Shown here in pieces: positions 1 to 10,900 of a DNA stretch of 64,000 nucleotides. The position numbers and the translations under genes are program-made. Source of the stretch: Mycosarcoma maydis (taxonomy: Eukaryota > Basidiomycota > Ustilaginomycetes > Ustilaginales). Position 1 is the first letter of the stretch. The number at the start of each line of letters is the position of its first letter. The stretch is taken from assembly GCF_000328475.2 (NCBI RefSeq), contig NC_026500.1, positions 124,001 through 188,000 on the forward strand. The letters run 5' to 3'. The notes under the pieces are model-generated. The model had not been told where the DNA came from. It saw only the letters and a program-made list of their open reading frames with translations, and ran no database searches.

Positions 1-908
1 CTGGCTGAATCCTCTGGATTGCTTGTGCCGCCTCCTAGTCGGTGACCGTTGCTGATACCGTGGGCAAGCGCCGGGGCCAAGGGCTCATACACATGGCCCT
101 CGACGAGCGAATGTGTACTGTCCTGCTTTGCACGCTCAAATGCTTCTATCTGCGCATTCAGCTTGCTGTTGAGAATCTTGAACTCGGGCGGATGGTCCGA
201 GATCCGGTTGTGCGCCAGTTCGTGCACGAGCACCCGACGAGTCGTCTTGTAGTCTCGGAATCCTTGAGCATCGTCGGTACGGATTCGCAGCAAGATGCGC
301 TGACCAGCATTTTCATTCAAACCTAAAAGGCCTGGATGCTCCCATGGCAACAGCTCAGTGAGCGAGCCAATGCGAAATCGATGTAGCTCGCAAATGTGCA
401 GGATGCCTGGGTCTCGACTCAGCCTAGTCAGGTAGTCGATCACCTTACCATGAAGTGGCGACGAGACTGGTGTGGACGGATGCGCATAGACCGATCCGAA
501 CGGAGAGACGGTGGCTTCTGCCCGTGAAGTATTGCGAGCCTTTGTGCCATGAAGCAGGCTTGGATGGTATTGACGTGGAGCATTGCGTTTCTGCAGCTCG
601 ATCTCGTCTTGGTACAGTCTCTCGAGCTCCTGCGATGAGGGTCCCAGCACCGTCAGCTTGGTGCTGGGGCTGCTAGAGAGTCCCACCTCTGCAAGCGTTC
701 GCTGATCCGTGTTGGCATCTCCGTCGCAGTGGCTGTTCAGATCAGCGATAGCTGCACTTCGTGGTACCAGCAGCTTTTGCTTATCTCGAGGAACGAATAC
801 GAGCTCTTGAATTGCCTGACGCAGTTCCGATACGGTGGTGGTGGGTAAAAGCGCTTGGATCGTGTGCTCTTGCTTGCGATGCACAAAGGTGAGATCAAAC
901 GAGGCCAT
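1..908 (-). CDS. Ubiquitin-like/WLM-domain metalloprotease (partial, C-terminus off the left edge)
   Basis: Reading from the ATG at 908-906, the minus strand stays open for 302 codons to the window edge. Residues 1-85 look like a ubiquitin-like fold, with alternating hydrophobic strands ending in KLTVLG. Residues from about 170 onward form a WLM (Wss1p-like metalloprotease) domain with the zinc site HELAHN at 229-234 and a third ligand His at 239 (HELAHNRISDH). WLM proteins of this architecture are fungal and plant relatives of Wss1/SPRTN. Wss1 cleaves DNA-protein crosslinks and SUMO/ubiquitin-linked substrates in the nucleus, and that role is inferred here. The ATG opens straight onto the ubiquitin-like fold, which supports this start. 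The C-terminal part, where Wss1 relatives carry Cdc48- or SUMO-binding motifs, lies outside the window. Divergently placed relative to the acyl-CoA dehydrogenase gene. Confidence 0.85.
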   Translation of the reverse strand, partial: MASFDLTFVHRKQEHTIQALLPTTTVSELRQAIQELVFVPRDKQKLLVPRSAAIADLNSHCDGDANTDQRTLAEVGLSSSPSTKLTVLGPSSQELERLYQDEIELQKRNAPRQYHPSLLHGTKARNTSRAEATVSPFGSVYAHPSTPVSSPLHGKVIDYLTRLSRDPGILHICELHRFRIGSLTELLPWEHPGLLGLNENAGQRILLRIRTDDAQGFRDYKTTRRVLVHELAHNRISDHPPEFKILNSKLNAQIEAFERAKQDSTHSLVEGHVYEPLAPALAHGISNGHRLGGGTSNPEDSA

Positions 909-2565
909 GGCGAAAAACTCTCCAAACTTGACGGATGGGTGTATCGAGCTAGGCAGAAAAAGGGAGCCGTGACGTTGACGGCGTCATCTGAGCTGGTAGG
1001 AAATGATGTTGACAGGCGTAAGAGAGATCCTTGACCAGCCAAGACAAGAAGAAGAAGGAGAACATTAACAACAACTTCTTGCTCAGCTCAAAAAAAAGTC
1101 GTGAGTCTCACAACAGTCTGTGAGTGTGGCGCGGCCTCCGCGGCAATTCACACTTGGGGGTGGAGGTTGCCTGTCGACCCGCGTGGCCCGTGGCGTACAG
1201 CCTCGACTGATAAATGTTAAGTTCCTACTTGTCGGCATCGTGAATGACTCGGCCGAAAGAACGTTACTTTGCTACCGTAACGCTTTTATCGGACTCAAAG
1301 AACCGACTGAAGATAGGGCAGCGGCTTCGCTTTGGTGACCGCTCCAGTGGCAAGGCGTGTAGCGGGCTGCGACTTGGGACATGCTTCTCGTATTGCAGAG
1401 GTGGCACAAGTGGCAGAGGTCGGCAGCCCCTGAGACCTGATTGGCGCGCGTCGTGGGGAATTCGTGATTTTTCCGGCGAGTGCAGCTGCTTCGGTTTAGC
1501 GAGTCTCGCTGAGTGTCGCTGGAAACGTGCACATCCTTCCGCGTTGGCTGTAGACTTTGCTAGCTCCTCCCGCCTTTGGTTGCCTGTCCTTTTGTTCGGA
1601 AAGCAAATTTGAGAAGACCAATCACGAATCGTGGCATCCAAAGTCGCATCGACGCAGCCAAACAGCTGGAAAAAAAGGTCCATAGCAACGTTTCAGTAAC
1701 TTAGACGCAGATGCACACCGCATGCTCAAGCCAACGCTTACGCTTCGCCGCACTGACAATCCAAAGAGACTTATGCTGTAAGGACAGATGCTGCGGGGAA
1801 AGGTACCAAGACGGACGCGCGCACCGACAGAGACAGCCTCGCATAGACATCAGCAAAATAGCAAGCTAATCCGGCCTCAGCGTTAACAGTGGTGTACCTG
1901 TCCCTGTTCCTGTACGGTGTCGACGTTTTTGTTTAACCGGAGCGTAGAGTTGCGAGGCGCTTGGTGCTCGAGTAACTCACAACTCCGGTCACTCGGCTTC
2001 TCTTTTTCGGTCTTGCTTTGCCGCTTGTGTGCCCGCTCTCTTCTGTACCGCCATGGCGCTACAGCTTGGTCTCGGTCTTCTCAGACAGAAAGCTGACTGC
2101 ACTTCAACCCCGCACATCTGGCCAACAGCACAGTCACGAACGTGTGTTTCCTTTGTTGCCAAGTTGCTTCTCGCGCTGTGCAGTCTCAAGCCCCGGTTGG
2201 TTTCTAGAGTCTGAGCGTCTGTGCGTAAATTCAGCCTGCCTTGGCCTAGCGTCGTGTGTCATCGCCAAAGAGCATGATTTTCTTCTCATCTGTGTCCCCA
2301 CGCGGGCAGTGAGCGTTTTTGCTTCCGGTACAGCTTCTGACTGTTTCTAGCCGGTCCATATCCGGAGCCATCCACTCCCCGTCCATCGTTGCCCATTTTT
2401 GTCACCCTACAAAACCAACGATTTGCTCACTTCAACCTTCTAGCTTTCGCTTGGTATCCCACCTTCTTGTGCTCATCATCCACTTTTTCCCTTGATTCTA
2501 CATCTATCGTCATCTCCTTTCGGCGATATCTGCCTCGCTTGCTCCTGACTTACCACAACATCGAA
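909..2565. other. Divergent intergenic region, no gene seen
   Basis: This 1.65-kb spacer separates the divergent WLM and acyl-CoA dehydrogenase genes. Open frames here are short, overlap on both strands and show no recognisable domain. Polypyrimidine-rich DNA just before 2566 fits a fungal 5' UTR. The dehydrogenase frame happens to stay open upstream to about 2389, but there is no ATG before 2566. Confidence 0.6.
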
Positions 2566-3954
2566 ATGTCGACTGTCCTTCCTGCTAGCCTCGATGGCGA
2601 TGAGCTTATCAAGACCTACATCGGCGCCGCAACATGGTCGTTTATCCAGGACAAGTTCACTGCGTATGGAAAGGAGACGCTCATCAAAGTGATTCGATTT
2701 GTCGTCGACGAGTGTATTCCCGCCGAGAAGCTCTACCACGCCCAAGTCTCGACCGACCCGGAGAAGCGATGGAAGATTGTTCCCGAGATTGTCGAGCAGC
2801 TCAAGAAGAAGGCCAAGTCGCAGGGTCTGTGGAACCTGTTCCTGTCCGGCAAGCACTATCCCGACGTTGGTTCGCCACTTAGCAACCTCGAATACGCTGT
2901 GATCGCCGAGATGACGGGCCGCTGCTCTCATTTCGCTTCCGAGTCTCTCAACTGTGCTGCGCCCGATACCGGAAACATGGAGGTGTTTGCCAAGTACGGC
3001 AATCAGCAGCAGAAGCAGACCTGGCTTAAACCTTTGCTCAACGGCGAGATCCGTTCGGCGTTTGCCATGACCGAGCGCTTTATCGCCTCGTCGGACGCCA
3101 CCAACATCCGCACCTCGATCCGCCAGGAGGGTAACGAGATCGTCATCAATGGTCACAAGTGGTGGATTTCGGGTGCAGGTGACCCGCGGTGTGCTGTTCA
3201 TCTGGTGATGGGCAAGTCGGATCCAGAGAACAGCAACAGTCACCAGCAGCAGAGTCTCGTCATCGTGCCCGCCAACGCACCGGGCGTCAAGGTGGTGCGA
3301 CCGATGCACGTGTTTGGTTACGACGATGCACCCGAGGGTCACTGTGAGGTTATCTACGACAATGTGCGCGTACCGCTCGCTAACCTGGTCCTAGGTTGGG
3401 GCAAAGGTTTCGAAATCATCCAGGGTCGTCTGGGACCTGGACGTATCCACCACTGCATGCGCACCATCGGTACTGCCGAGCGCGCTCTTGACCTTATGCT
3501 CGCTCGCTGCACCGATCAGCGCAAAAGGGCGTTTGGCAAGACGCTCTCGGAACACGGCACCATTGTGCAGAACATCGCGTGGGCACGCATCAAGATCGAG
3601 CAAGCGCGTCTGCTCGTGCTTTCGGCGGCCAACATGATCGACAAGACCAACGCCAAAGGTGCCATGCGCGAGATTGCTATGAGCAAGGTCGCCGTAGTCA
3701 ACGACGCACTCAGCGTGCTCGACATGTCAATGCAGGCGCACGGCGCTGAGGGTGTTTCGCAGGATACCATTTTGGCATACGCCTACGCGCAACTGCGGAC
3801 GCTGCGCTACGCTGATGGTCCCGACGAGGTTCATCTGCAGCAGCTCGGCAAGCTCGAATTGCGAAGAGCACCCCAAGTGTGGGAGAGGCTCAACAAGACC
3901 AATGCAATCTCGGACGCCTTGCTTGCCAAGGCTGGTATCAAGTCTCACCTGTGA
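2566..3954 (+). CDS. Acyl-CoA dehydrogenase, ACAD10/11-like, predicted peroxisomal
   Basis: A 462-residue flavoprotein of the acyl-CoA dehydrogenase superfamily, expected to introduce the alpha,beta double bond in acyl-CoAs. The sequence shows the N-terminal helical domain, the middle beta-domain (FAMTER near 165, then GHKWWISGAG) and the C-terminal four-helix domain with HGAEGVSQDT and RYADGPDEVH. The last motif is typical of the ACAD10/11 branch. The only in-frame ATG before the conserved N-terminus is at 2566. The open frame upstream of it lacks an ATG and reads like UTR. The protein ends in Ser-His-Leu, an acceptable type 1 peroxisomal targeting signal, and no mitochondrial presequence is visible. 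Peroxisomal acyl-CoA dehydrogenases have been described in smut fungi, so a role in peroxisomal beta-oxidation is inferred. Confidence 0.9.
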   Translation: MSTVLPASLDGDELIKTYIGAATWSFIQDKFTAYGKETLIKVIRFVVDECIPAEKLYHAQVSTDPEKRWKIVPEIVEQLKKKAKSQGLWNLFLSGKHYPDVGSPLSNLEYAVIAEMTGRCSHFASESLNCAAPDTGNMEVFAKYGNQQQKQTWLKPLLNGEIRSAFAMTERFIASSDATNIRTSIRQEGNEIVINGHKWWISGAGDPRCAVHLVMGKSDPENSNSHQQQSLVIVPANAPGVKVVRPMHVFGYDDAPEGHCEVIYDNVRVPLANLVLGWGKGFEIIQGRLGPGRIHHCMRTIGTAERALDLMLARCTDQRKRAFGKTLSEHGTIVQNIAWARIKIEQARLLVLSAANMIDKTNAKGAMREIAMSKVAVVNDALSVLDMSMQAHGAEGVSQDTILAYAYAQLRTLRYADGPDEVHLQQLGKLELRRAPQVWERLNKTNAISDALLAKAGIKSHL

Positions 3955-4515
3955 GCTGTGTCGCTAGCAGCGTCACTGTGTTTCTAGAACCGTCTCTGCT
4001 CACGGAATCAAGTCAAAACATCTGCAACTGCTGCCGTGTCGTGTGGTGAATTGATATGTGGCGTTTTCTTCATCCTGAGAAGCAGCGCATTTAGTCTATC
4101 TGAAACAAAGCATCTGATGTAGCAAGAGTGCATGCGAGTAGTATCCTATGAGGATATTGTACAAGGAGCGCACAGAGGGCGGTGAGGCGTACGTGATTCA
4201 TTTTATACATCTGTCAATTTGTGGTTCGTGATTGTGACTTATCTGGCACGGCTTTTGGCTCAGCGCGAACAAAGCGGCAAGGTAAAGGTGGAGGAAGCGC
4301 AACTAAGAGGCGCGCTCGTGCACGTTGTGCCGCTTGGCCTCGTGCCTGTTGCATGCTGATCAAGCACAAAGTTTCGATTAAGTTGTTATTAATATTTTGA
4401 ACCGGCCATGCAGCCACTCGCTTAGCTGTAGTCACAAGTAAAAAACGTAGCTGACAAGATCAACACCACGAATCGCTTCGAGTCATTCGTGATTGCCGCC
4501 AATCATCGTTGCCGT

Positions 4516-4584
4516 CAGTTGCTCAAGATAACATAGCTGTGCAGTGTCATCAGTTCCTCAAGATAAAATAGCTGTGCAGTGTCA
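4516..4584 (+). repeat. Two tandem 35-bp repeats upstream of the transporter TATA box
   Basis: The unit beginning CAGTT(g/c)CTCAAGATAA starts at 4516 and again at 4551. A 28-base core (4522-4549 and 4557-4584) differs at a single position. The pair ends about 35 bases before the TATA box, so it is placed like an upstream activating sequence. A recent tandem duplication without function is the alternative. Confidence 0.7.
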
Positions 4585-4618
4585 ATATGACCTTCTTCTC
4601 ATGACCAGAACTTGCGGC

Positions 4619-4626
4619 TATAAATA
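4619..4626 (+). promoter_or_regulatory. TATA box (TATAAATA) of the transporter gene
   Basis: A perfect TATAAATA lies 95 bases before the ATG at 4721. This spacing suits a short 5' UTR and supports 4721 as the true start. Confidence 0.65.
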
Positions 4627-4720
4627 AACCACAGACGAGCACACATGTGTTCCAGTCGATTTCCTCCTGTCAAGATTAGACATTCAACTACGAACACCTT
4701 CCCGCCCTCAGCCCTGAGAG

Positions 4721-6526
4721 ATGGCACTGAGCTCGCCCAGTCTCTATCAAGACGCTCCCGGTCTGGAGCTACAAAGTGACGTTCTGGCTTCCGTTGAGCA
4801 TGCCCATCCTCAAGCAGCATCTCAGCCACATGACACACAAGCGCACGCCTGGACCAGCACATCTGGCGCTCGCCAGCTCCACGGCTCTCAACATACCAGT
4901 TCCAGACCCAGAGGAGTACAAGCAGATATCGAAGCTCCGACAGGCATCCTAGATAGTGGGGGAGGGACGAGTGAATCCATCTCATCTAGCGCCGACCAAC
5001 CTGTCCTCCAACCAACCGAGTCGTACGGAGAGCGCTTGACACGAGTCTTGACAGGCGATGCTGACAATGCCAGTGACGCATACTTCGATGACGAGCATGG
5101 CAAAGGCGGCGAAAGCAGTGGGCCGTCGCGAACAAGAAAGTTGCTACCATCGATCGTTTGCCGAAGACGACGAATTAGCGTCAGAACCCGACAAAGCAAC
5201 ACACCAAAGCGGACCAGCATCCGACAGAGAGCAGAAGAGCTAGCGACCATGGCAGATTCCGAAAAGGAGGCAAGAGTCAATCCGGCAAACAGCAGCACTG
5301 CGAAGCATGTGAGCAGCGAGCCGCAACGCATCCAGATGGTGGGAGAAGACGGCAAGCCCATGCGACGGCATGGCATCAGAGAGCGTGTGCTGCATTTCAC
5401 GCCGTCGTGGTTTTCGGTGACAATGGGAACGGGTGTCATCGCCACATTGCTCAATTTGCTTCCTTGGCCATCCATCCATTCCGGCCTACGATATCCTGCA
5501 CTCTGCTTCTTGCTCGCCGACATTGTCATCTTTGTGCTGTTCGTGTGCGCGTTTTTCGCCCGGTACCTCATGTACCCAGAAGTGGTGCCACTGACCATCA
5601 AGCATCCTCAAAAGTCAATGTTTCTAGGCACGCTACCCATGGGTCTGATTACCATCATCAGCGGTATCGCACAGCTGGGGACGACCGAGTTCAAGCTGGG
5701 GATCGGCTTTGCCCTTGCAGCCAGTGGACTGTGGTGGGCCGCTACAGCGATCAGTCTAGCGACGGCGATCGGTGTACCGTTCAGTATGATGACGTATCAG
5801 AAGCACTATTTCGAAGGCATCACTGCAGCGCTTCTGCTTCCGATTGTACCGCCCATCACGGCGGCAGCGACAGGCAGCGTGTTGGCGGAAATTCTGATGC
5901 ACAGATATCCAACGTACGCGTTTACCATCATGGTGGTGAGCTACCTCGTGCTTGGCATCGGTCTACCACTGGCTCTGCTCATCCTCGTGCTCTACTTCCA
6001 ACGACTGCTGCTGTTCAAGAGCCCGCCGCGCGATGTCATCATCTCGGTCTTTCTTCCCCTCGGTCCGTGTGGTCAAGGCGGCGAAGCATGCCTTCACCTC
6101 GGACGAGTTGCGCTCCACCTCTTGCCCACCATCTCGACCCCGGCATCTTCCTCTGGAGTGCCTCAGCTCTTCTCTGTAGGACAAGCGCTGTACGGTGCAG
6201 GGCTTATCTCAGCCATGTTGCTCTTCGGACTCGGCATATGGTGGCTCTGCATCGGAGTTTTCACCATCATCCGCGAACTGAAGCGAGGCAAGCTAGGGTT
6301 CAACATGGGCTGGTGGGGTTTGACTTTTCCTTTTGCCAGTTTGGCAATTTGCACAGCCAGACTGGCGATCGAACTGAACAGCCTCACGCTCAAGATTGTC
6401 TATACGGGCTTTGTGATTGCCAACATTTCATTATGGCTGTATGTCGCCATTCCGACAGCCAAGGGTGCTTGGACGGGAAGGCTGTTCAATGCGCCTTGTC
6501 TAGCTGATCTTCCGCTCAAGCCATGA
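4721..6526 (+). CDS. TDT-family transporter, Ssu1-like sulfite efflux / malate-type anion exporter
   Basis: A 601-residue plasma-membrane transporter of the tellurite-resistance/dicarboxylate (TDT) family, which includes fungal sulfite exporter Ssu1 and malate transporter Mae1. After a polar N-terminal tail of about 210 residues, the diagnostic motif FTPSWFSVTMGTG begins near residue 226. About ten hydrophobic helices follow, ending with GWWGLTFPFASL. Ssu1 proteins export sulfite and Mae1 imports C4-dicarboxylates; sequence alone does not settle the substrate, though the fungal Ssu1 branch looks closer. The long tail is rich in Ser, Gln and His and is probably cytosolic and regulatory. An internal ATG at 5249 would give a family-typical length, but the TATA box at 4619 favours 4721. 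No intron is needed. Confidence 0.85.
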   Translation: MALSSPSLYQDAPGLELQSDVLASVEHAHPQAASQPHDTQAHAWTSTSGARQLHGSQHTSSRPRGVQADIEAPTGILDSGGGTSESISSSADQPVLQPTESYGERLTRVLTGDADNASDAYFDDEHGKGGESSGPSRTRKLLPSIVCRRRRISVRTRQSNTPKRTSIRQRAEELATMADSEKEARVNPANSSTAKHVSSEPQRIQMVGEDGKPMRRHGIRERVLHFTPSWFSVTMGTGVIATLLNLLPWPSIHSGLRYPALCFLLADIVIFVLFVCAFFARYLMYPEVVPLTIKHPQKSMFLGTLPMGLITIISGIAQLGTTEFKLGIGFALAASGLWWAATAISLATAIGVPFSMMTYQKHYFEGITAALLLPIVPPITAAATGSVLAEILMHRYPTYAFTIMVVSYLVLGIGLPLALLILVLYFQRLLLFKSPPRDVIISVFLPLGPCGQGGEACLHLGRVALHLLPTISTPASSSGVPQLFSVGQALYGAGLISAMLLFGLGIWWLCIGVFTIIRELKRGKLGFNMGWWGLTFPFASLAICTARLAIELNSLTLKIVYTGFVIANISLWLYVAIPTAKGAWTGRLFNAPCLADLPLKP

Positions 6527-7439
6527 TGATGCGCGTAGCGTGACGGTCGGCACTCTATTGTAATTCTAGCTTGCTGCATCCTAGCACCTTGTATGAATGA
6601 ACCGCTCGTGAATGTGCAGGTCCAGATCTGAAAGCCCAACAGCATCCTTCAGAGACACGTGAGGAACTCGAACACGGAAGCAGAAGCGGAACCGTAAGCG
6701 GAAGCTGGTTGGGATCCCCATTGAAATCTAACAATCATGCCCCGTTTCTCACGTAACACGTTTTCCTACTCACGACTCAAGACTCACGACTGATAGGGTA
6801 AAACATTCACGATTTCGCGTTGCCCATTTACGAGTCGTGAGTCGGCTTGCGAACCTGAACTCACGACTCACGACTTGAACTTGACTAAATCACGAATCAC
6901 GAATCACGAATCACGAATCGTGCCGCGCTTACGAGCAACACGCAACGCGCGCGTCGTGTAAATTGCGTCGCGTGTTTTTCGCGCTTTGGTGTGTTTCAGC
7001 TTGCACAGGCAGAACGAGAGAGGCGCGCAAAACGAGGCAAAAGGGACTTTCGAGGGAGATTCTCTGTGATTGTTCAAGATTTCGTAACTTTGCTCGCTGG
7101 CCTGAGATGTCGTGTCTGCCTTGAACGATCGCAGGTGAGCTTCTCAGCCTGTCGGTCGTTGTCTTCGCTCTCCATCACCACCAATTCAACGGCCTGCAAC
7201 CGCACTCGCACTCGTCCCTCCCTCTCTGTCAACTACGCATTTGTCCGCTGCAGTGTCAGTGTTTCGTAGTACTACTACGTATACCTCGCTACCATCTTGG
7301 ATCTTCTTCAGAGCATCGTCGCTTCGTTTCGCTTTGCTGGCTTGCATCCAACACCAATCGCTTGGAAGCCAGGCTAGGTCATTGATCTTCACCACCGTAT
7401 ACCGCTTCGACCACGTAGTAGAAGAGCTGTGCCTTGATC
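6527..7439. other. Intergenic region rich in CACGAATC-type repeats
   Basis: No gene is seen. The left half contains dense short repeats (6760-6925). The right half is pyrimidine-rich and should hold the Mcm7 promoter and 5' UTR. No TATA box was recognised. Confidence 0.6.
6767..6920. repeat. Cluster of ACTCACGACT / TCACGAATCACGAATC short repeats
   Basis: Several units of a 9-10 base sequence, in both the CTCACGACT form and the CACGAATCA form, stand in tandem and in inverted orientation. Four head-to-tail CACGAATCA units lie at about 6890-6919. Related units recur in most spacers of the window and are rare in coding DNA. Confidence 0.8.
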
Positions 7440-9980
7440 ATGTCGGCAAGTGCACCCATCCTACCCACCATCTCGCTAGGCATCAACTACGACGATGAGC
7501 GAGCCAAGATCACCGACTTCCTTCTCTTCTTCAAGGCTCCCGCTTCTCGGCTTGCGTCGCTCTCGTCAACACAAGCTGGTGGTGCGCCTGTCAGCCTCGT
7601 AGACGCCGATCAAGACCAAGACGATCTTAACATTGATCACGATCTCAGCGGCGCGCTCGACCGTATGGATGTCGATCGACCCGCATCGCAACGACGCAGC
7701 CGTGCTACTGCGGAAGCATCAGGCTCTGGCTCTCATCAAGTACCGTTCTACATGCACCAGCTTCAGAACATCGCGAATCGCGAGCAGGACTCGCTCGTGA
7801 TCGATCTCAACGACCTCGCTTCGCATTCCAACACTACCACTGGCGAATCGGGTAAATCGCTGGTAGGCGCGATTCGCAACAACGCCAAACGGTATCTAGA
7901 TCTATTCTGCGAGTGCGTCGATGCGCTCGTACCGGAGCCGTCGAAGGACATTTCTCACAAGGACGACGTGCTTGATGTGATTCGCCACCAACGTATGGAG
8001 CGCAATGCGCGCACCGTGGAGAGCGCCGAAGATGCCGATGATGGCGGTGTGGAACGCCAAGACGCGAGTGAAAGCATGTTTCCTCCTGTGCTGCTGCGTC
8101 GATACACGCTCTACTTTAAGCCGTACACGGGGCGGCTGAATGCGGGCGAGCAAGCCGAGCAGCCGCTAGCGGTTCGAAACGTGCGCGGCTCGCATATGGG
8201 CAAACTCATCACGGTGCGAGGCATTGTAACGCGCGTGTCCGAGGTAAAGCCTTTCCTGCTCGTCGATGCGTACGCGTGCGACGTGTGTGGTGCCGAAGTG
8301 TTTCAGGAAGTCACGTCGCGCCAATACATGCCGTTGAGCCAGTGCAACTCGCGACGGTGCTTGACCAACAACACGCGCAGTCCGCTGTACCCGCAAGTGC
8401 GCGCGTCCAAATTCGTGCGCTTCCAGGAAGTCAAGATTCAGGAAATGGCGGACCAGGTTCCTGTAGGACACATTCCGCGCACCATGACGATTCACGTGTA
8501 TGGACCATTAACGCGAGCGATGAACCCAGGAGACGTTGTAGACGTGGGCGGCATTTTCCTGCCGATGCCCTATTCGGGGTTCAAGGCGATCCGCGCGGGA
8601 TTGCTGACCGACACGTATCTGGATGCGCAGAACATTCATCAGTTGAAAAAGCAGTATACGGCGATGCAGCGAACGCGCGAGATCGCGGCACAGATCGCTG
8701 AGCTCAAAGACGATCCGGCTCTGTACCAGAAACTGGCGTCGTCGATCGCACCAGAGATCTACGGTCACGAGGATGTCAAGAAATGCCTGCTGCTGCTACT
8801 CGTCGGTGGTGTAAGCAAGAGCGTAGGTGACGGCATGAAGATCCGCGGCGACATCAACGTGTGCCTGATGGGCGATCCCGGTGTGGCGAAATCGCAGCTG
8901 CTCAAGTATATTTCCAAAGTTGCGCCGCGCGGCGTATACACCACAGGTCGCGGTTCGTCCGGGGTGGGCTTGACGGCAGCAGTGATGCGCGATCCGGTGA
9001 CAGACGAGATGGTGCTCGAAGGTGGCGCGTTGGTATTGGCGGACAATGGAATTGCGTGCATCGATGAGTTTGACAAGATGGAAGAGTCAGACCGAACCGC
9101 GATTCACGAAGTGATGGAGCAGCAGACCATCTCCATCTCCAAGGCTGGCATTACAACGACGTTGAATGCGCGCACCTCGATTTTGGCTGCGGCGAATCCG
9201 CTGTATGGACGATACAACCCACGCGTAAGTCCGGTGGACAATATCAACCTCCCTGCGGCATTGCTGTCTCGATTCGACATTCTGTACCTCATTCTAGACA
9301 CGCCTAGTCGCGATGACGACGAGAGGCTCGCACACCATGTCACGTATGTGCATATGCACAATTCGGCTCCTGAACTCGAGTTCGACGTCATCTCTCCGAC
9401 GTTGATGCGCCACTATATTGCGCTCGCGCGTCAGAAACGTCCGGTTCTCTCGGCGCTCGTCTCGGATTATGTGGTCGGCGCGTATGTGCACTTGCGTTCA
9501 CAGTACAAGGAGGACCACAGCTCGTCCAGCAATCCTACTTCGTCCGCTACAGGCTATGTCTCGGCACGCACGCTGTTGGGCATCATTCGGCTCTCGCAGG
9601 CGCTCGCTCGCTTGCGTTTCGACGATCACGTCTCGATCGCTGACGTAGACGAGGCGTTGCGCCTCTTGCAAGTCTCGAAATCTTCCATCCTCGATCACCA
9701 GTCGCTTGCATCCACTCATACTCACGACTCGTCCTATATCTCGAAAATTTACCGCATCATTCGCGAATTCTACCACACTCATCGCCACTCTCTCCACTCT
9801 CAAGATGAAGACCAGCCGGATTCTCCGCCTACTTCCGCACTCGACGGCGTAAACCTCTCGGACGTGCGCGCGCGCATCATCGCTGCCGGCTTCGTCGAGG
9901 ACCAGTTCCAGGAATGCCTCAACGAGTACCAGGATCTCGGCGTACTCCACGTAACCGCCAACCGTCTGCTGTTCCTCTAG
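7440..9980 (+). CDS. mcm7: Mcm7, replicative helicase subunit
   Basis: An 846-residue subunit of the Mcm2-7 hexamer, the DNA helicase loaded at replication origins. Features seen: the Mcm7-type N-terminus (near 10-35); an OB-fold region with a four-cysteine zinc motif (CDVC at about 280 and CNSRRC near 303); Walker A GDPGVAKS near 478; Walker B with CIDEFDKM near 540; and the arginine finger SRFD near 610. A C-terminal winged-helix region follows. The first ATG in the frame is at 7440; the two codons before it are not starts. The length and N-terminal sequence fit Mcm7 rather than other MCM paralogues. Acidic and Ser-rich inserts after residue 50 and near 185 are unconserved. No introns. Confidence 0.95.
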   Translation: MSASAPILPTISLGINYDDERAKITDFLLFFKAPASRLASLSSTQAGGAPVSLVDADQDQDDLNIDHDLSGALDRMDVDRPASQRRSRATAEASGSGSHQVPFYMHQLQNIANREQDSLVIDLNDLASHSNTTTGESGKSLVGAIRNNAKRYLDLFCECVDALVPEPSKDISHKDDVLDVIRHQRMERNARTVESAEDADDGGVERQDASESMFPPVLLRRYTLYFKPYTGRLNAGEQAEQPLAVRNVRGSHMGKLITVRGIVTRVSEVKPFLLVDAYACDVCGAEVFQEVTSRQYMPLSQCNSRRCLTNNTRSPLYPQVRASKFVRFQEVKIQEMADQVPVGHIPRTMTIHVYGPLTRAMNPGDVVDVGGIFLPMPYSGFKAIRAGLLTDTYLDAQNIHQLKKQYTAMQRTREIAAQIAELKDDPALYQKLASSIAPEIYGHEDVKKCLLLLLVGGVSKSVGDGMKIRGDINVCLMGDPGVAKSQLLKYISKVAPRGVYTTGRGSSGVGLTAAVMRDPVTDEMVLEGGALVLADNGIACIDEFDKMEESDRTAIHEVMEQQTISISKAGITTTLNARTSILAAANPLYGRYNPRVSPVDNINLPAALLSRFDILYLILDTPSRDDDERLAHHVTYVHMHNSAPELEFDVISPTLMRHYIALARQKRPVLSALVSDYVVGAYVHLRSQYKEDHSSSSNPTSSATGYVSARTLLGIIRLSQALARLRFDDHVSIADVDEALRLLQVSKSSILDHQSLASTHTHDSSYISKIYRIIREFYHTHRHSLHSQDEDQPDSPPTSALDGVNLSDVRARIIAAGFVEDQFQECLNEYQDLGVLHVTANRLLFL

Positions 9981-10806
9981 CCCCTAAGCCGCTTTGCATG
10001 TCCATCTGTCCATCGGTTCGCCTACTTCTCCACACACTGTACCGCTACCATGATGCTCGATCCGCGAGATCGCACACCGTTGACTTAGGCACGCAATCAA
10101 GACGATACCAAGTTGCTCCAACATGTAGATCAGACGCGCGTCGTGAGTGAACAGTTGATGGAATTCGGGCCGCGCTCAAGCACAGCAAGACGAGCTGCTT
10201 GTGGCAATGATCGGCTGCGTATTGCAAGCCGACGAATCCGTGTGGACGATAGCAAGTTGCTCCAACATGTAGATCAGACCCGAGTGGTGAGTGAATACTT
10301 GATGCAATTCGAGCCGCCAACAGGCTCGCGCCAACAAAGCTAGAGCTCAAGCATCGACGAGCGCGCACATGTACACCAGCAGCAAGATCAACATGGACAA
10401 TGCGCCGGAGCGCCGCCGGTGCGACGAGGTAGTGGCGACTACTACACCTGGCGGAGCCAACTGCAAATCTCGTTGGACGGCGTGAACCCAACCATGTGCG
10501 ACGCCCCCGCTGGTGTGGCGAGAGCGTCTTGGCGCGCTAGCGCGACCGTCTCGATCGCCTCATTATGGGTGTTGACGTCGGACTGCATTTGCAAGCACAG
10601 CAAGACGAGCTACTTGTGACGATGATCGGCTGCGCATTGCAAGCCGACGGATCGGCGTCAACGATACCAAGTTGCTCGATCCGCGAGATTGCACCCCGTT
10701 AACTTGGGCAGACACTCACCACGTTATCACTCTCAAACACGTAGATCCGACCCGCGTGGTGAGTCAACATTTCAGTGAGTCAACATTTCATATATTCGGG
10801 CCGCGC
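9981..10806. other. Spacer between convergent Mcm7 and Rab genes, built from degenerate repeats
   Basis: No independent gene is seen. Most of this spacer is made of diverged repeat copies related to the 3' end of the neighbouring Rab gene, listed separately. Confidence 0.65.
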
Positions 10807-10900
10807 TCAAGCACAGCAAGACCAGCTATTTGTGACGATGATCGGCTGCGTACTGCAAGCCGACGGATCGGCGTCGGTGGACGATAGGAAGATGCTGTTC
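10047..10900. repeat. Degenerate repeats derived from the Rab gene 3' end
   Basis: Three copies of one segment are visible, marked by AGCACAGCAAGAC at 10179, 10594 and 10810. The last copy is the real 3' end of the Rab coding sequence. Read on the minus strand, the first copy also encodes an SAC-TQPII-TSSSSCCA-stop tail and the middle one a similar tail without the stop. Flanking pieces are repeated too: GATCCGCGAGAT at about 10051 and 10678, and GTAGATC(A/C)GACCCG-like DNA at 10126, 10269 and 10741. Copies differ by substitutions and small indels, so duplication is old. Confidence 0.75.

Larger units (their letters stand above)
3955..4720. other. Intergenic region with 3' UTR and promoter
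   Basis: No gene is seen. The left part should hold the 3' UTR of the dehydrogenase. The right part holds a tandem 35-bp repeat and a TATA box belonging to the downstream transporter gene, listed separately. Confidence 0.6.

Noticed and set aside
5407..6507. 366-codon frame overlapping the transporter gene
   Set aside because: It is an alternative frame of the same strand, rich in Arg/His/Ser with no domain; the transporter frame carries the TDT motif and membrane helices.
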